Of a stretch of DNA of 61,048 nucleotides, positions 26,208 through 35,000 are shown piece after piece. Location: the NCBI GenBank assembly GCA_910589305.1, contig CAJUTV010000001.1:1-61048 (forward strand). The letters are read 5' to 3'. Made by a program: the position numbers and the translations under genes. The stretch's first letter is position 1, and each line of letters begins with the position of its first letter. This DNA is from an uncultured Lachnospira sp. (GTDB lineage: Bacteria > Bacillota > Clostridia > Lachnospirales > Lachnospiraceae). The notes beneath the pieces are model-generated. The model ran no database searches and was not told the origin of the DNA. It was given only the letters and a program-made list of their open reading frames with translations.

Positions 26208-29054
26208 TTAACGCGGCACTTCCACCATAATATAAGCTTCCATCACGTCGCCTTCTGCCACATCATTAAAGCCCTCAATAACAATACCGCACTCTGTACC
26301 TGCCTTCACTTCTTTGACATCATCTTTAAAATGTCTTAATGTTGCAACTGGCGCATCGACCATCTGCTTACCTTCTCTTGAAACGCGAACCTTAGAATCT
26401 TTTGTCACTCTGCCCTCTGTAACAAGACAGCCTGCAATATTGCCAATACTAGATGCTTTAAATATTTGACGGACTTCAACCGTTCCAATAACCTTTTCTT
26501 CATAAATTGGCTCTAACATTCCCTTAAGTGCAGAATCTACATCTTCAATGGCATTATATATAACCGTATACAGCCTTAAATCAACCTTTTCATGTTCTGC
26601 CACAATCCTTGCCTGATTATCTGGTTTGACATTAAAACCGATAATAATTGCATTTGAAGCGGATGCAAGCACAACGTCGGATTCATTGATATTTCCAACG
26701 CCTCCATGTATCACTTTCACAACAACCTCTTCATTAGAAAGCTTTACAAGACTTTGTTTAACGGCCTCAACGGAACCTTGAACATCTGCCTTAATAATAA
26801 TGCCCAATTCTTTTACATTACCGGCTTGAATCTGCTCAAAAATATCATCCAGTGAAACTTTGTGCTTTGTATCATCAAGCAATTTTTTCTTGCCTTCACT
26901 GATAAAGGTCTCTGCAACATTTCTTGCCTCTTTATCACTGTCCATAGCCATAATAATCTCGCCGGCATTTGGCACATCATTTAAACCAAGTATCTCCACC
27001 GGTGTTGATGGTCCTGCTTCCTTTACACGTCTGCCCTTATCGTCAATCATAGCTCTGATTTTTCCGTAGCTGCTTCCTGCGGCAACATTATCGCCTACTT
27101 TTAATATACCCTTTTGTACAAGAATCGTCGCAACAGGACCTCTTCCTCTGTCAAGCTCTGCCTCAATAACAATACCTCTTGCCTTGCGGTTTGGATTTGC
27201 CTTTAATTCATTCACTTCCGCTGTAAGCAAAATCATCTCAAGAAGTTCATCAATACCTTCCTTTGTATGTGCAGATACAGGACAAAATGTCGTAGTACCG
27301 CCCCAATCTTCCGCTATCAGCTCATATGCTGTAAGTTCCTTTTTTACCTTTTCAATATTGGCATTTGGCTTATCAATTTTATTGACTGCAACAATAATTT
27401 CAACACCTGCTGCTTTGGCATGATTAATCGCCTCAATCGTCTGCGGCATAACGCCGTCATCTGCCGCAACGACAAGTATAGCAATATCGGTTGCCTGCGC
27501 GCCTCTCATTCTCATAGCTGTAAATGCTTCATGTCCTGGCGTATCAAGAAATGTAATAGACTGCCCATCTACATCAACCGTATAAGCACCAATTTTTTGA
27601 GTAATTCCGCCAAATTCCTTATCCGTTACATGCGTCTGTCTTATTGCATCCAAAAGGGAAGTCTTACCATGGTCAACATGCCCCATAACACACACAACTG
27701 GCGGTCTTGGCATAAGCGATTCTTTCGGGTCTTCATCTTCTTTTAACAATTCTGCAATAACATCAATCTTTACCTCATGTTCACAGATACAGTTAAATTC
27801 AAGTGCTATCTCCTCTGCTACATCATAGTCAATCTCCTGATTGATTGTAACAACTTTACCCTGCAAAAATAATTTCTTTACTACTGTAGAAGGCTGAATT
27901 TTCATTTTATCAGCAAGTTCTTTAATTGTCAGTGTATCTGGAAGAACAAGCTGCTTAATAGTATCTTCTTCTTTTTCTTCCTTTTTAACAGGCTTTTTTG
28001 ACTGACCACTTGCAAATTTAAGATTTTCTTTAACTTCTAAATCCTTTTTACGTTCATTCTTCTTATCTTTATTCCAATCAGAACGCCTTGAATCTGGTTT
28101 TGACTCAAATACAAAATCATCTTTTACAGCATCTCTTCTGTCATCACGGCGGTCATTTCTTCTGTTTTGATTATTGCGGTCATTTTTAAATCCGCCTTGA
28201 TTAAAATTATTGCCGCGTTCATTTCGATTATTGTTAAATTTATCATTCGTGTTATTATTTGTGCGACGGTCATTATTGCGATAACCATTGTTATTATTAC
28301 CACTATTATTACTGTCATTATGATTGTTTCGATAATTATTTTTCTTGTCACCGTTATGATAGTTTTGATTATTGTTTCTATCATTTTGATAACCATTTTT
28401 GTTATTGCGATTTACTCTTGTATTATTATAGCTGCCGTTTTGACCATTTTCTCTGTTTGTGTTATTTGTATTATGCTCATTGTTACGCTCGTTGCCACGA
28501 TTAAAATTATTATCATTTCCGCGATTTTGACGTCGGTCATTATTTTGACCTCGCTCATTAAAGCGGTTTCTATCGCCAAAACGATTCCTATCATTATTTT
28601 GATTTCGGTCATTAGAACGGTTTTTATCACTATTTTGATTTTTTTCACGTCCGCCCTTTGAACTATTTTGTGGAAAATACAACTGTGAAACATGCTGCTG
28701 TTTCTTTTCTTCCATCTTTTTATCAATATTCTTCTTCTCTTCCGTTTTTTTCACCTCGGTCTTAGGAGCTTGCTGTGATGCTCCCTCTGTTTTTTTCACT
28801 TCTCTTTTATTTGCTGATGTTGCCTTTGGAGCAGAAGTTTTCTCTTTATTTATATCGGCTTTTGCGCTATTATTTTCAATTTTTGCCGCACTATTATCCG
28901 TTTTATTAAATAATTTGCGAACTTTATTAATTTCTTCATCGTTTAAGCCACTCATTGTTTTATATTTCTTTTCTTCGGTATCCAAAATTTTTGAAACTTC
29001 TTTGGCAGCTATGCCTAATTCTTTTGCTAATTCATGTACTCTCATACTCGCCAT
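26208..29054 (-). CDS. infB: Translation initiation factor IF-2 with a long Asn/Arg-rich insert
   Basis: 948 residues. The N-terminal IF2N domain (MRVHELAKELGIAAKEVSKIL) is followed by Lys/Ala-rich sequence and an unusual low-complexity stretch at about 134-310, made almost only of Asn, Arg, Asp, Gly and Gln (units like NDRNRFND). A second IF2N (TIKELADKMKIQPSTVVKKL at about 376-395) and the GTPase domain with GHVDHGKT at 458-465, DTPGHE and NKID follow, then domains II-IV. It delivers fMet-tRNA to the 30S subunit. The insert is coding: the frame is intact and flanked by conserved domains. Confidence 0.97.
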   Translation of the reverse strand: MASMRVHELAKELGIAAKEVSKILDTEEKKYKTMSGLNDEEINKVRKLFNKTDNSAAKIENNSAKADINKEKTSAPKATSANKREVKKTEGASQQAPKTEVKKTEEKKNIDKKMEEKKQQHVSQLYFPQNSSKGGREKNQNSDKNRSNDRNQNNDRNRFGDRNRFNERGQNNDRRQNRGNDNNFNRGNERNNEHNTNNTNRENGQNGSYNNTRVNRNNKNGYQNDRNNNQNYHNGDKKNNYRNNHNDSNNSGNNNNGYRNNDRRTNNNTNDKFNNNRNERGNNFNQGGFKNDRNNQNRRNDRRDDRRDAVKDDFVFESKPDSRRSDWNKDKKNERKKDLEVKENLKFASGQSKKPVKKEEKEEDTIKQLVLPDTLTIKELADKMKIQPSTVVKKLFLQGKVVTINQEIDYDVAEEIALEFNCICEHEVKIDVIAELLKEDEDPKESLMPRPPVVCVMGHVDHGKTSLLDAIRQTHVTDKEFGGITQKIGAYTVDVDGQSITFLDTPGHEAFTAMRMRGAQATDIAILVVAADDGVMPQTIEAINHAKAAGVEIIVAVNKIDKPNANIEKVKKELTAYELIAEDWGGTTTFCPVSAHTKEGIDELLEMILLTAEVNELKANPNRKARGIVIEAELDRGRGPVATILVQKGILKVGDNVAAGSSYGKIRAMIDDKGRRVKEAGPSTPVEILGLNDVPNAGEIIMAMDSDKEARNVAETFISEGKKKLLDDTKHKVSLDDIFEQIQAGNVKELGIIIKADVQGSVEAVKQSLVKLSNEEVVVKVIHGGVGNINESDVVLASASNAIIIGFNVKPDNQARIVAEHEKVDLRLYTVIYNAIEDVDSALKGMLEPIYEEKVIGTVEVRQIFKASSIGNIAGCLVTEGRVTKDSKVRVSREGKQMVDAPVATLRHFKDDVKEVKAGTECGIVIEGFNDVAEGDVMEAYIMVEVPR

Positions 29055-29102
29055 TTAACCTCTTTTCTGAATAATAAAAAGTATTCATCATACCTTTTTG
29101 TA

Positions 29103-29417
29103 TTATTCCAAACCAATTCCTATATGCTTTTGTATCTGTTTTCCAAAACCTTCGTCTATAACTGCAAGTGATGCTCTAAATTGCTTTCCTATTGCGTGTC
29201 CTAATGTCTCTTTATCACTGTAATAATACACTGGAACTTTATAATAATCACACATCTTTTTAAACATCTTTTTTGTGTTATCAGAAGAATCATCAGCTAC
29301 TATCACAATCGATGCTTTACCACTTTTAATGGCTTTCTCTGTCGAAAATTCACCGCTTGCTACTTTTCCTGCCTTTTGAGCAAGACCTAACATAGATAAC
29401 GTTTTATCTTGATTCAA
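29103..29417 (-). CDS. ylxQ: L7Ae/L30e-like RNA-binding protein YlxQ
   Basis: About 104 residues. L7Ae/L30e fold: LSMLGLAQKAGKVASGEFST, SIVIVADDSSDNTKKMF, YYSDKETLGHAIGKQFRA. Binds kink-turn-type RNA in related proteins; its role in the nusA-infB operon is poorly known. Start is uncertain: no ATG at the front; TTG 29417 is 11 bases after AAGGAG, while TTG 29426 lies too close to it. It overlaps the end of ylxR. Confidence 0.88.
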   Translation of the reverse strand: MNQDKTLSMLGLAQKAGKVASGEFSTEKAIKSGKASIVIVADDSSDNTKKMFKKMCDYYKVPVYYYSDKETLGHAIGKQFRASLAVIDEGFGKQIQKHIGIGLE

Positions 29418-29679
29418 TTTCTTCAAAACTCCTTATTAAACTCTCATAAACATTTTTATCTACGGACTCACCAAATGACCTGTCAAGCCCTTTTGTCTTA
29501 ACAGCCTTTTCAATACATTCTCTATTCGGACATACATAAGCTCCTCTGCCATTTTTTTTGCCTGTCACATCAATCATCATTCCTTCATCCGACTTAATTA
29601 TTCGTATCAGACTTTTTTTATCCTTCATTTGCCGGCATCCAATACATTGTCTCTGAGGTTTCTTTTTTATCTCACTCAA
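29404..29679 (-). CDS. ylxR: YlxR family RNA-binding protein
   Basis: About 91 residues. It has the family signature PQRQCIGCRQMKDKKSLIRI near the N-terminus and GKKNGRGAYVCPNRECIEKA (two Cys pairs, possibly metal-binding). YlxR proteins of the nusA operon have been linked to RNase P. The probable TTG start at 29679 is eight bases after GGAG; the earlier GTG overlaps the ribosome-binding site. Confidence 0.9.
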   Translation of the reverse strand: MSEIKKKPQRQCIGCRQMKDKKSLIRIIKSDEGMMIDVTGKKNGRGAYVCPNRECIEKAVKTKGLDRSFGESVDKNVYESLIRSFEEIESR

Positions 29680-29716
29680 AATTATCACTCCAGTCTTTTA
29701 TTAAAACAGTCAACCT

Positions 29717-30943
29717 TTATTCTTGTTCAGTAAATGAAAACGCTTCATCAAGTTCTATATCTTCTACATTGCTTTCCTCTGAATTGTCAATGGCTTCTTC
29801 TATATCCGATTCACTCTTGATATCAATTCCATATCCTGTAAGCTTTGCTGCCAGCCTTACATTTTGTCCTGCCTTGCCAATGGCAAGTGATAACTGCTGG
29901 TCTGAAACAACAACGGTTGCTTTTTTATTATTTTCATCTTCATAGGCAGAAATCGAAACAACTTTTGCCGGGCTAAGTGCATTTACAATATATTGTGCAG
30001 GATTTTCATCCCATTCTATAATATCAATCTGTTCATTTCCCAGCTCATTTACAATCGCTCTCACACGTGAACCATTAATGCCAACACAGGCTCCAACAGG
30101 GTCTACATTTGGGTCATCTGCCCTGACAGCTATTTTTGTTCTTGAACCTTCCTCTCTTGCAATATTGACAATTTTTACAATTCCATCCTTAATTTCAGAA
30201 ACTTCTGTCTCAAACAATCGCTTGACAAGGTATGGCGTTTTTCTTGACACTCTTATAACCAGTCTGCCTGCTTTTTCCTTATCTCCTTTATTTTCCTGTG
30301 ACCTATCTGAACTTTTTTCTTTATTAGAAACTTCCAAAACAAAAAGTTTAATTCGGTCTCCTCTATGATATACTTCTCCCTTAACACAGTCATTTTTCTT
30401 AAGTGTTGTCTGTGTTCTTCCTATATCAACAAGAATATTTCCATTTTCATCAATTCTTTGTACGATTCCTGTAATAATTTCATGCTCTTTAGAATGATAT
30501 TCATTGTAAATTGCATTTTTTTCTTCTTCTCGAATCTTTTGAACAATTGTACCTTTTGCCGCCTTTGCTGCTCTTCTTGAAAACTCTTCGGATTTAATTT
30601 CCACTTTCAGCACATCGCCAATTTCACAATTTGGTTTTATTTTTCGTGCTTCTGAAAGGATAATTTCTTTGCCATAGACAAGTTTTTCAGGCTCTCTTTT
30701 ATTTTTATTTCTGTTTTCTTCTATTTCATCAATTGGGGTTAAAGTATCTACAACCGTTCTATTAGCATAGATATGAAAATCACCAGTTATTCTGTCAAGT
30801 GAAACCTCACAATTATCATTTGTATTAAACTGGTTCTTAAATTCATCTTTCAAGGATTTTTCAATCGTATCAAGCATAATCTCTTTACTGATTCCATTCT
30901 CCTTTTCAAGTGCCTCTAATGCTAATATTAATTCCTTATTCAT
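29717..30943 (-). CDS. nusA: Transcription termination/antitermination protein NusA
   Basis: 408 residues. N-terminal RNA polymerase-binding domain (MNKELILALEALEKENGISK), S1 domain (HEIITGIVQRIDENGNILVDIG at about 150-170), then two KH domains (DPVGACVGINGSRVRAIVNEL and SLAIGKAGQNVRLAAKLTGY) and a short acidic tail. No C-terminal acidic repeats, as usual for firmicutes. GGAGG precedes the ATG by six bases. Confidence 0.97.
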   Translation of the reverse strand: MNKELILALEALEKENGISKEIMLDTIEKSLKDEFKNQFNTNDNCEVSLDRITGDFHIYANRTVVDTLTPIDEIEENRNKNKREPEKLVYGKEIILSEARKIKPNCEIGDVLKVEIKSEEFSRRAAKAAKGTIVQKIREEEKNAIYNEYHSKEHEIITGIVQRIDENGNILVDIGRTQTTLKKNDCVKGEVYHRGDRIKLFVLEVSNKEKSSDRSQENKGDKEKAGRLVIRVSRKTPYLVKRLFETEVSEIKDGIVKIVNIAREEGSRTKIAVRADDPNVDPVGACVGINGSRVRAIVNELGNEQIDIIEWDENPAQYIVNALSPAKVVSISAYEDENNKKATVVVSDQQLSLAIGKAGQNVRLAAKLTGYGIDIKSESDIEEAIDNSEESNVEDIELDEAFSFTEQE

Positions 30944-30981
30944 CGTTTACCTCCGTATATCATATTTATAAATTTGGTTCA

Positions 30982-31443
30982 TTAACAAAATGCTAATCGA
31001 ATCAGTGCCAGATTTTTTCTGTCAAAGCAAACTTCTTTACCATCAAACTCAATGGTCACAGTATTATTATTATATGCCCTAAGTATACCCGTAAATTCCT
31101 TACAATTATCCACTGGTTTAAAAACCTTAATATCAATCAATTTGCCTACGCTTCGCTCATAGTCTTTTTCTTTCTTTAATGGTCTTGTTAATCCGGGTGA
31201 ACTAACTTCAAAAATATAGGGGTCATCAATATAATTTTCTTTGTCAAGAATCTCATTAAATGCCCTGCTTACAAGCTCACAATCATCAACTGTAATTCCC
31301 CCTTCTTTGTCAATATAAACACGAAGGTACCAATCACTGCCTTCTTTTACAAACTCAACATCAACCAGTTCAAAATGATTTTTGTCAATAAGCGGTTGAA
31401 TCAACTCCGAAGTCCTTGCTTCATATTTTTCACTTCTATTCAT
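30982..31443 (-). CDS. rimP: Ribosome maturation factor RimP
   Basis: 153 residues. It is required for 30S subunit maturation. Family features: LIDKNHFELVDVEFVKEGSDWYLRVYIDKEGGI, DDPYIFEVSSPGLTRPLKKE. Start: ATG 31443 with AGAGG a few bases upstream, next to a leader-element copy. First gene of the rimP-nusA-infB unit, with a 38-bp gap to nusA. Confidence 0.95.
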   Translation of the reverse strand: MNRSEKYEARTSELIQPLIDKNHFELVDVEFVKEGSDWYLRVYIDKEGGITVDDCELVSRAFNEILDKENYIDDPYIFEVSSPGLTRPLKKEKDYERSVGKLIDIKVFKPVDNCKEFTGILRAYNNNTVTIEFDGKEVCFDRKNLALIRLAFC

Positions 31444-31446
31444 AAT

Positions 31447-31504
31447 TCCTCTATTCTGCACTGCTTTTATATAGTAAAAAACGCAGCAGCGCGAACGTTA
31501 TTTT
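31447..31504 (-). promoter_or_regulatory. Leader element copy 3 (before rimP), divergent in sequence
   Basis: On minus S1 = AAAATAACG (31504-31496, one bulged T) with CGTTTTTT (31483-31476). The loop GCGCTGCT (31492-31485) pairs with AGCAGTGC (31465-31458; one G-U) immediately before AGAATAGAGG. Sequence is unlike the other copies in S1, yet the architecture is kept. Confidence 0.6.
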
Positions 31505-31515
31505 CTTATGCAAAC

Positions 31516-31545
31516 GAAAGAGTGGACATCTCTGTCCACTCTTTC
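31516..31545. terminator. Hairpin after tRNA-Glu
   Basis: GAAAGAGTGGACA pairs with TGTCCACTCTTTC in a near-perfect stem. The T-run is weak on both strands, so it may be a terminator or a processing hairpin between tRNA-Glu and rimP. Confidence 0.6.
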
Positions 31546-31566
31546 AAGATACATATTGCATTGCAA

Positions 31567-31638
31567 TAGCTAATAGGGGAATCGAACCCCTGTTTCCGCC
31601 GTGAGAGGGCGGCGTCTTAACCGCTTGACCAATTAGCC
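31567..31638 (-). tRNA. tRNA-Glu (anticodon CUC)
   Basis: Folds as a standard cloverleaf: acceptor GGCTAAT/ATTAGCT, anticodon stem CCGCC/GGCGG with loop CTCTCAC (anticodon CTC, codon GAG), T-arm AGGGG-TTCGATT-CCCCT. CCA is not encoded. The promoter is at 31657-31685 (TTGCAT, 17 bp, TAATAT). Confidence 0.95.
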
Positions 31639-31656
31639 ACAACCAAGTACTTGGTT

Positions 31657-31685
31657 ATATTATCATATTAAAATATAAAATGCAA
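31657..31685 (-). promoter_or_regulatory. tRNA-Glu promoter
   Basis: On minus: TTGCAT, 17 bases, TAATAT, about 20 bases before the tRNA 5' end. Confidence 0.65.
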
Positions 31686-31783
31686 GTGTTTTTTTAGTTT
31701 TTTATCGTAATTTTTTTATTGTAACTACAACTATTTTTCTTTATAAACAAAATCCAATCATAACAACACTATCTATACTATAC

Positions 31784-31812
31784 AAAAAACCGAGTATGCT
31801 GTGCATACCCGG
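31784..31812 (-). terminator. Terminator after the small peptide gene
   Basis: On minus CCGGGTATGC pairs with GCATACTCGG across ACA, followed by six T. Confidence 0.9.
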
Positions 31813-31835
31813 CTTTTCATTAAAATGTGATTCTA

Positions 31836-31952
31836 TTAATCCTCTAAGTCGCCACTGCCAAAGCCTGGTTCTGATGAATCCGTCATTACATCTTCTGTAT
31901 TAAAATGAATCACTTCAACCAATGGTTCCTCATAATATTCTTTCAATTCCAT
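31836..31952 (-). CDS. Small 38-residue peptide, function unknown
   Basis: Reads MELKEYYEEPLVEVIHFNTE, then DVMTDSSEPGFGSGDLED, then TAA. AAAGGGG lies three bases before the ATG and a perfect terminator lies just downstream, so it is a real translation unit. It is acidic, with a Gly/Ser-rich tail, and resembles short clostridial peptides of the pattern YxxPxxExIxFxxEDVxTxS whose function I do not know. It lies 58 bp after the stop of the giant Cys-repeat protein and is probably cotranscribed with it. Possibilities: surface-associated peptide, precursor peptide or chaperone of the neighbour (inference). Confidence 0.75.
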   Translation of the reverse strand: MELKEYYEEPLVEVIHFNTEDVMTDSSEPGFGSGDLED

Positions 31953-32010
31953 ACTCCCCTTTCATCATCATAAATTAATCAATAAATAGTATTACCATTT
32001 ATCAACTATC

Positions 32011-35000
32011 TTATGAATTACTTGCTAAACTAAACATCAAATTTGTATACATAACTTGTTCTTGACCGTCAGCATCCTTATATTTTATATAACCTATAAA
32101 ATACATGTCTTTTAGTTTTGTTGTAGCGCTCAACGTTAAGTTAAATTCATAAGTGCCTTCCTTTGTTTGAAGATTTGCTACTGCATTCTTAACATCACCA
32201 CTTACAGTCTTTAAAGTTTCTCCTAAATTTGAACTATCACTGCCTGCTGCCACATAAATTCTATTAAATCCAGCTTCAATAAATTCAAATCCTTCTGGAA
32301 GAGACCATTCAATCGTTACTGTTACTTTTTGCTTTCCTGTAGCGGCATCATCTACACGTTCTGTTACAGTTGCATTTACTATTGCAGTTGCCTCTGGTGC
32401 TGTTTTATCAAACTTAGCAGTTACAGTAACATTCTTTGTAACATGGAATGAATAGGAATCTTTTTGGCTAACTAATTCCTCTCCAACATACCAACCTATA
32501 AAATGCTCGCCATATTCTGCTGCAATATGCTCTAATGTAACCAATGTTCCATAAGCGATTTCTTGTGATGTAGTGCCATCTGCAAATGAGCCATTAACAA
32601 CATTTACTGTATATTTAAGGTCTTCTGCAATCTCTTTTGTCTTTGTAGCAATTACATAATCACCTACTTGAACTTTAGCTGTATAAATTGTCTTAATAAG
32701 AACACCCTCTTCATTGCGTTCTTCACTCTTAACGCCTTGTGCCACCAATCTTAATGTGCCGTCTGCTTCTGTCTTACCGCCTACAATAGCAATAAGCTCA
32801 TATCCATCGCCTGCCTTTGACCATGAGTAACTGATATTACCCATATCAAATACGCGTGTTGTTGTAAATGTTATACCATTTACAGTTGTTGTTGCTGTAT
32901 ATGTTATTGTATTGTTATAGTCAGAAACAGCGCTTGTTGCAGCACTTATCTTTGTAAAGCTTATTGCCTCTGCACCTTCTGCAACATCAGCTTGTGTAAA
33001 TTTATACACAACATCAAAACCTGCACTGGTTTGTGTCAACTCTTCTGTCACATTGAATGTCAAAGTCTTTGTTACTGCTGTACCATTATAAGTAAACTTA
33101 CCTGTTGCTACTAATGTATTATCCTGTCCTTTTGCAACCGTTACTGTACAATTAATCTTATCAAATGTTTCTTCACAATCCGTATTTGAACAATGAAGAA
33201 CAACTTTTGATGTAATTCCGTTTGTCTCATCATAAGCCCAGCCCATATCTGGATTTTGTGCATCAAAGGTATGTCCTGTTGCTGGTGTTTCTGTATATGT
33301 TACATGGTCGCAATTCTTACATGCCTGACCTGCTGTATGTCCTGGTGTTGTACATGTTGCTGGCACTTCTGCTACTTCTTCTAAATCATGCTCAGCCTTA
33401 GCCACTTCTTGCTGTGCTTCTATAATCTCTCCGCAAACTGAACAGCGCTTGCCTGCAGTAAGACCTGTACTTGTACATGTTGGTGCTACTGCTGGGATTT
33501 CTTCTTCTACATGATGTGCTTCAAGCTTGCGCTCTTCTTCTGTCATAGAATCTTCGCCGCATCGTGTACAATGCTGATATGCTTTATGTCCATCTGTTGT
33601 ACATGTTGGCTCCAATCTTGCAACATCTTCCCAAGCATGACCTAAAGCTGGTATTTTAACGCTTTCTTCTGTATCATTCTCATCTTGGAATGCGTTACAT
33701 ACAGAACACTGAAGATAATCCTTGCTTCCTTCTGTTGTACATGTTGCTGCTACTGCTGCATGATATTCCCAAGTATGACCTGTTGCTGGTATAACAACAT
33801 TTTCTTCTGTATAACCTTCTTCTTGGAAAGCGCCACATACAGAACATTTATGATATTCTTTGTTACCTGCTTCTGCACATGTTGCGTCTTTTGCTTCATA
33901 AAGCTCATAAGTATGCTCTGTCATTGCTATAATAACGTTTTCATCTGTGTAACCTTCCTCTTGGAAAGCGCCACACACGGAACATTTATGATATTCTTTG
34001 TTACCTGCTTCTGTACATGTTGCATCCTTTGCTTCATGAAGTTCCCAAGTATGTTCTGCCATTGGTATCTCTTCTTGTTCTATAGTAGCATCTTCACATC
34101 TTGAACAATGCTGTCCTGCTGTCAGACCTGTACTTGTACATGTCGCTTCTACTGCCTCATCAATCACAATATCATGACCCAATGCTGCTATAGCAACCTT
34201 CTTTATCTCTGCCTGACATACAGAACATTGAACTAATATGCTCCAGCCTTCTTGTGTACATGTTGGAGCTTGAGCTGGTACTGTCTCTGGTGTATGTGCT
34301 GCTGGAACAACTTGCTGTGCAATCAAAACAGTTTGACATACACTACATTTCTTACCTTCTGTCAAACCATCCGTTGTACATGTTGCATCTACTGCTGCCA
34401 TAACCTCTTCTGTATGTCCTTTTGCTGCTACAACTTCCTGCTTTATTAAGACCTTACTACATACACTACAATGTTTTCCTTCTGTAAGACCTGTTGCTGT
34501 ACATGTTGCTTCCACTGCCGCATCGGTAACTTCCACATGTCCTAATGCTGTAATAGTTTGACAGCCACGAAGAATCTTATCACAAACAGAACACTTAACG
34601 CCTGCTGTACAACCAGCTTCCTCACATGTAGGGTCAATTTGTGCAACTTCAACTTCTGTATGTCCTGTTGCTGCAATTTCTTCTGTGAACGTTTCACCAC
34701 AAGTATAACATGTGCGTTCTTTTGAACCTGCTACTTCACATGTTGCGTCTAAAGTCGTTGTCCATTCGCTGTAATTATGTCCTGTTGCTGGAATCACCTG
34801 AGAAACTGCCATAATTCTGCCGCAAACTTCACACTCTGAACCTTCCGTAGCTCCATCCACTGTACATGTTGCATCAGAAGCTTGTGTAGTTACCTTTATT
34901 GTATGTTCTGCTTTTGCACTTGTAACAGTTTTACATTCTGAACACATTGTCCAGTGATAACCTTCTGTACAATATACAACTTCTGTATGAGTTCCTGTAC

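Noticed and set aside
28167..28661. 164-codon Ile/Val-rich plus-strand frame opposite infB
   Set aside because: It mirrors the Asn-rich IF-2 insert (AAT/AAC read as ATT/GTT); no ribosome-binding site or family likeness.
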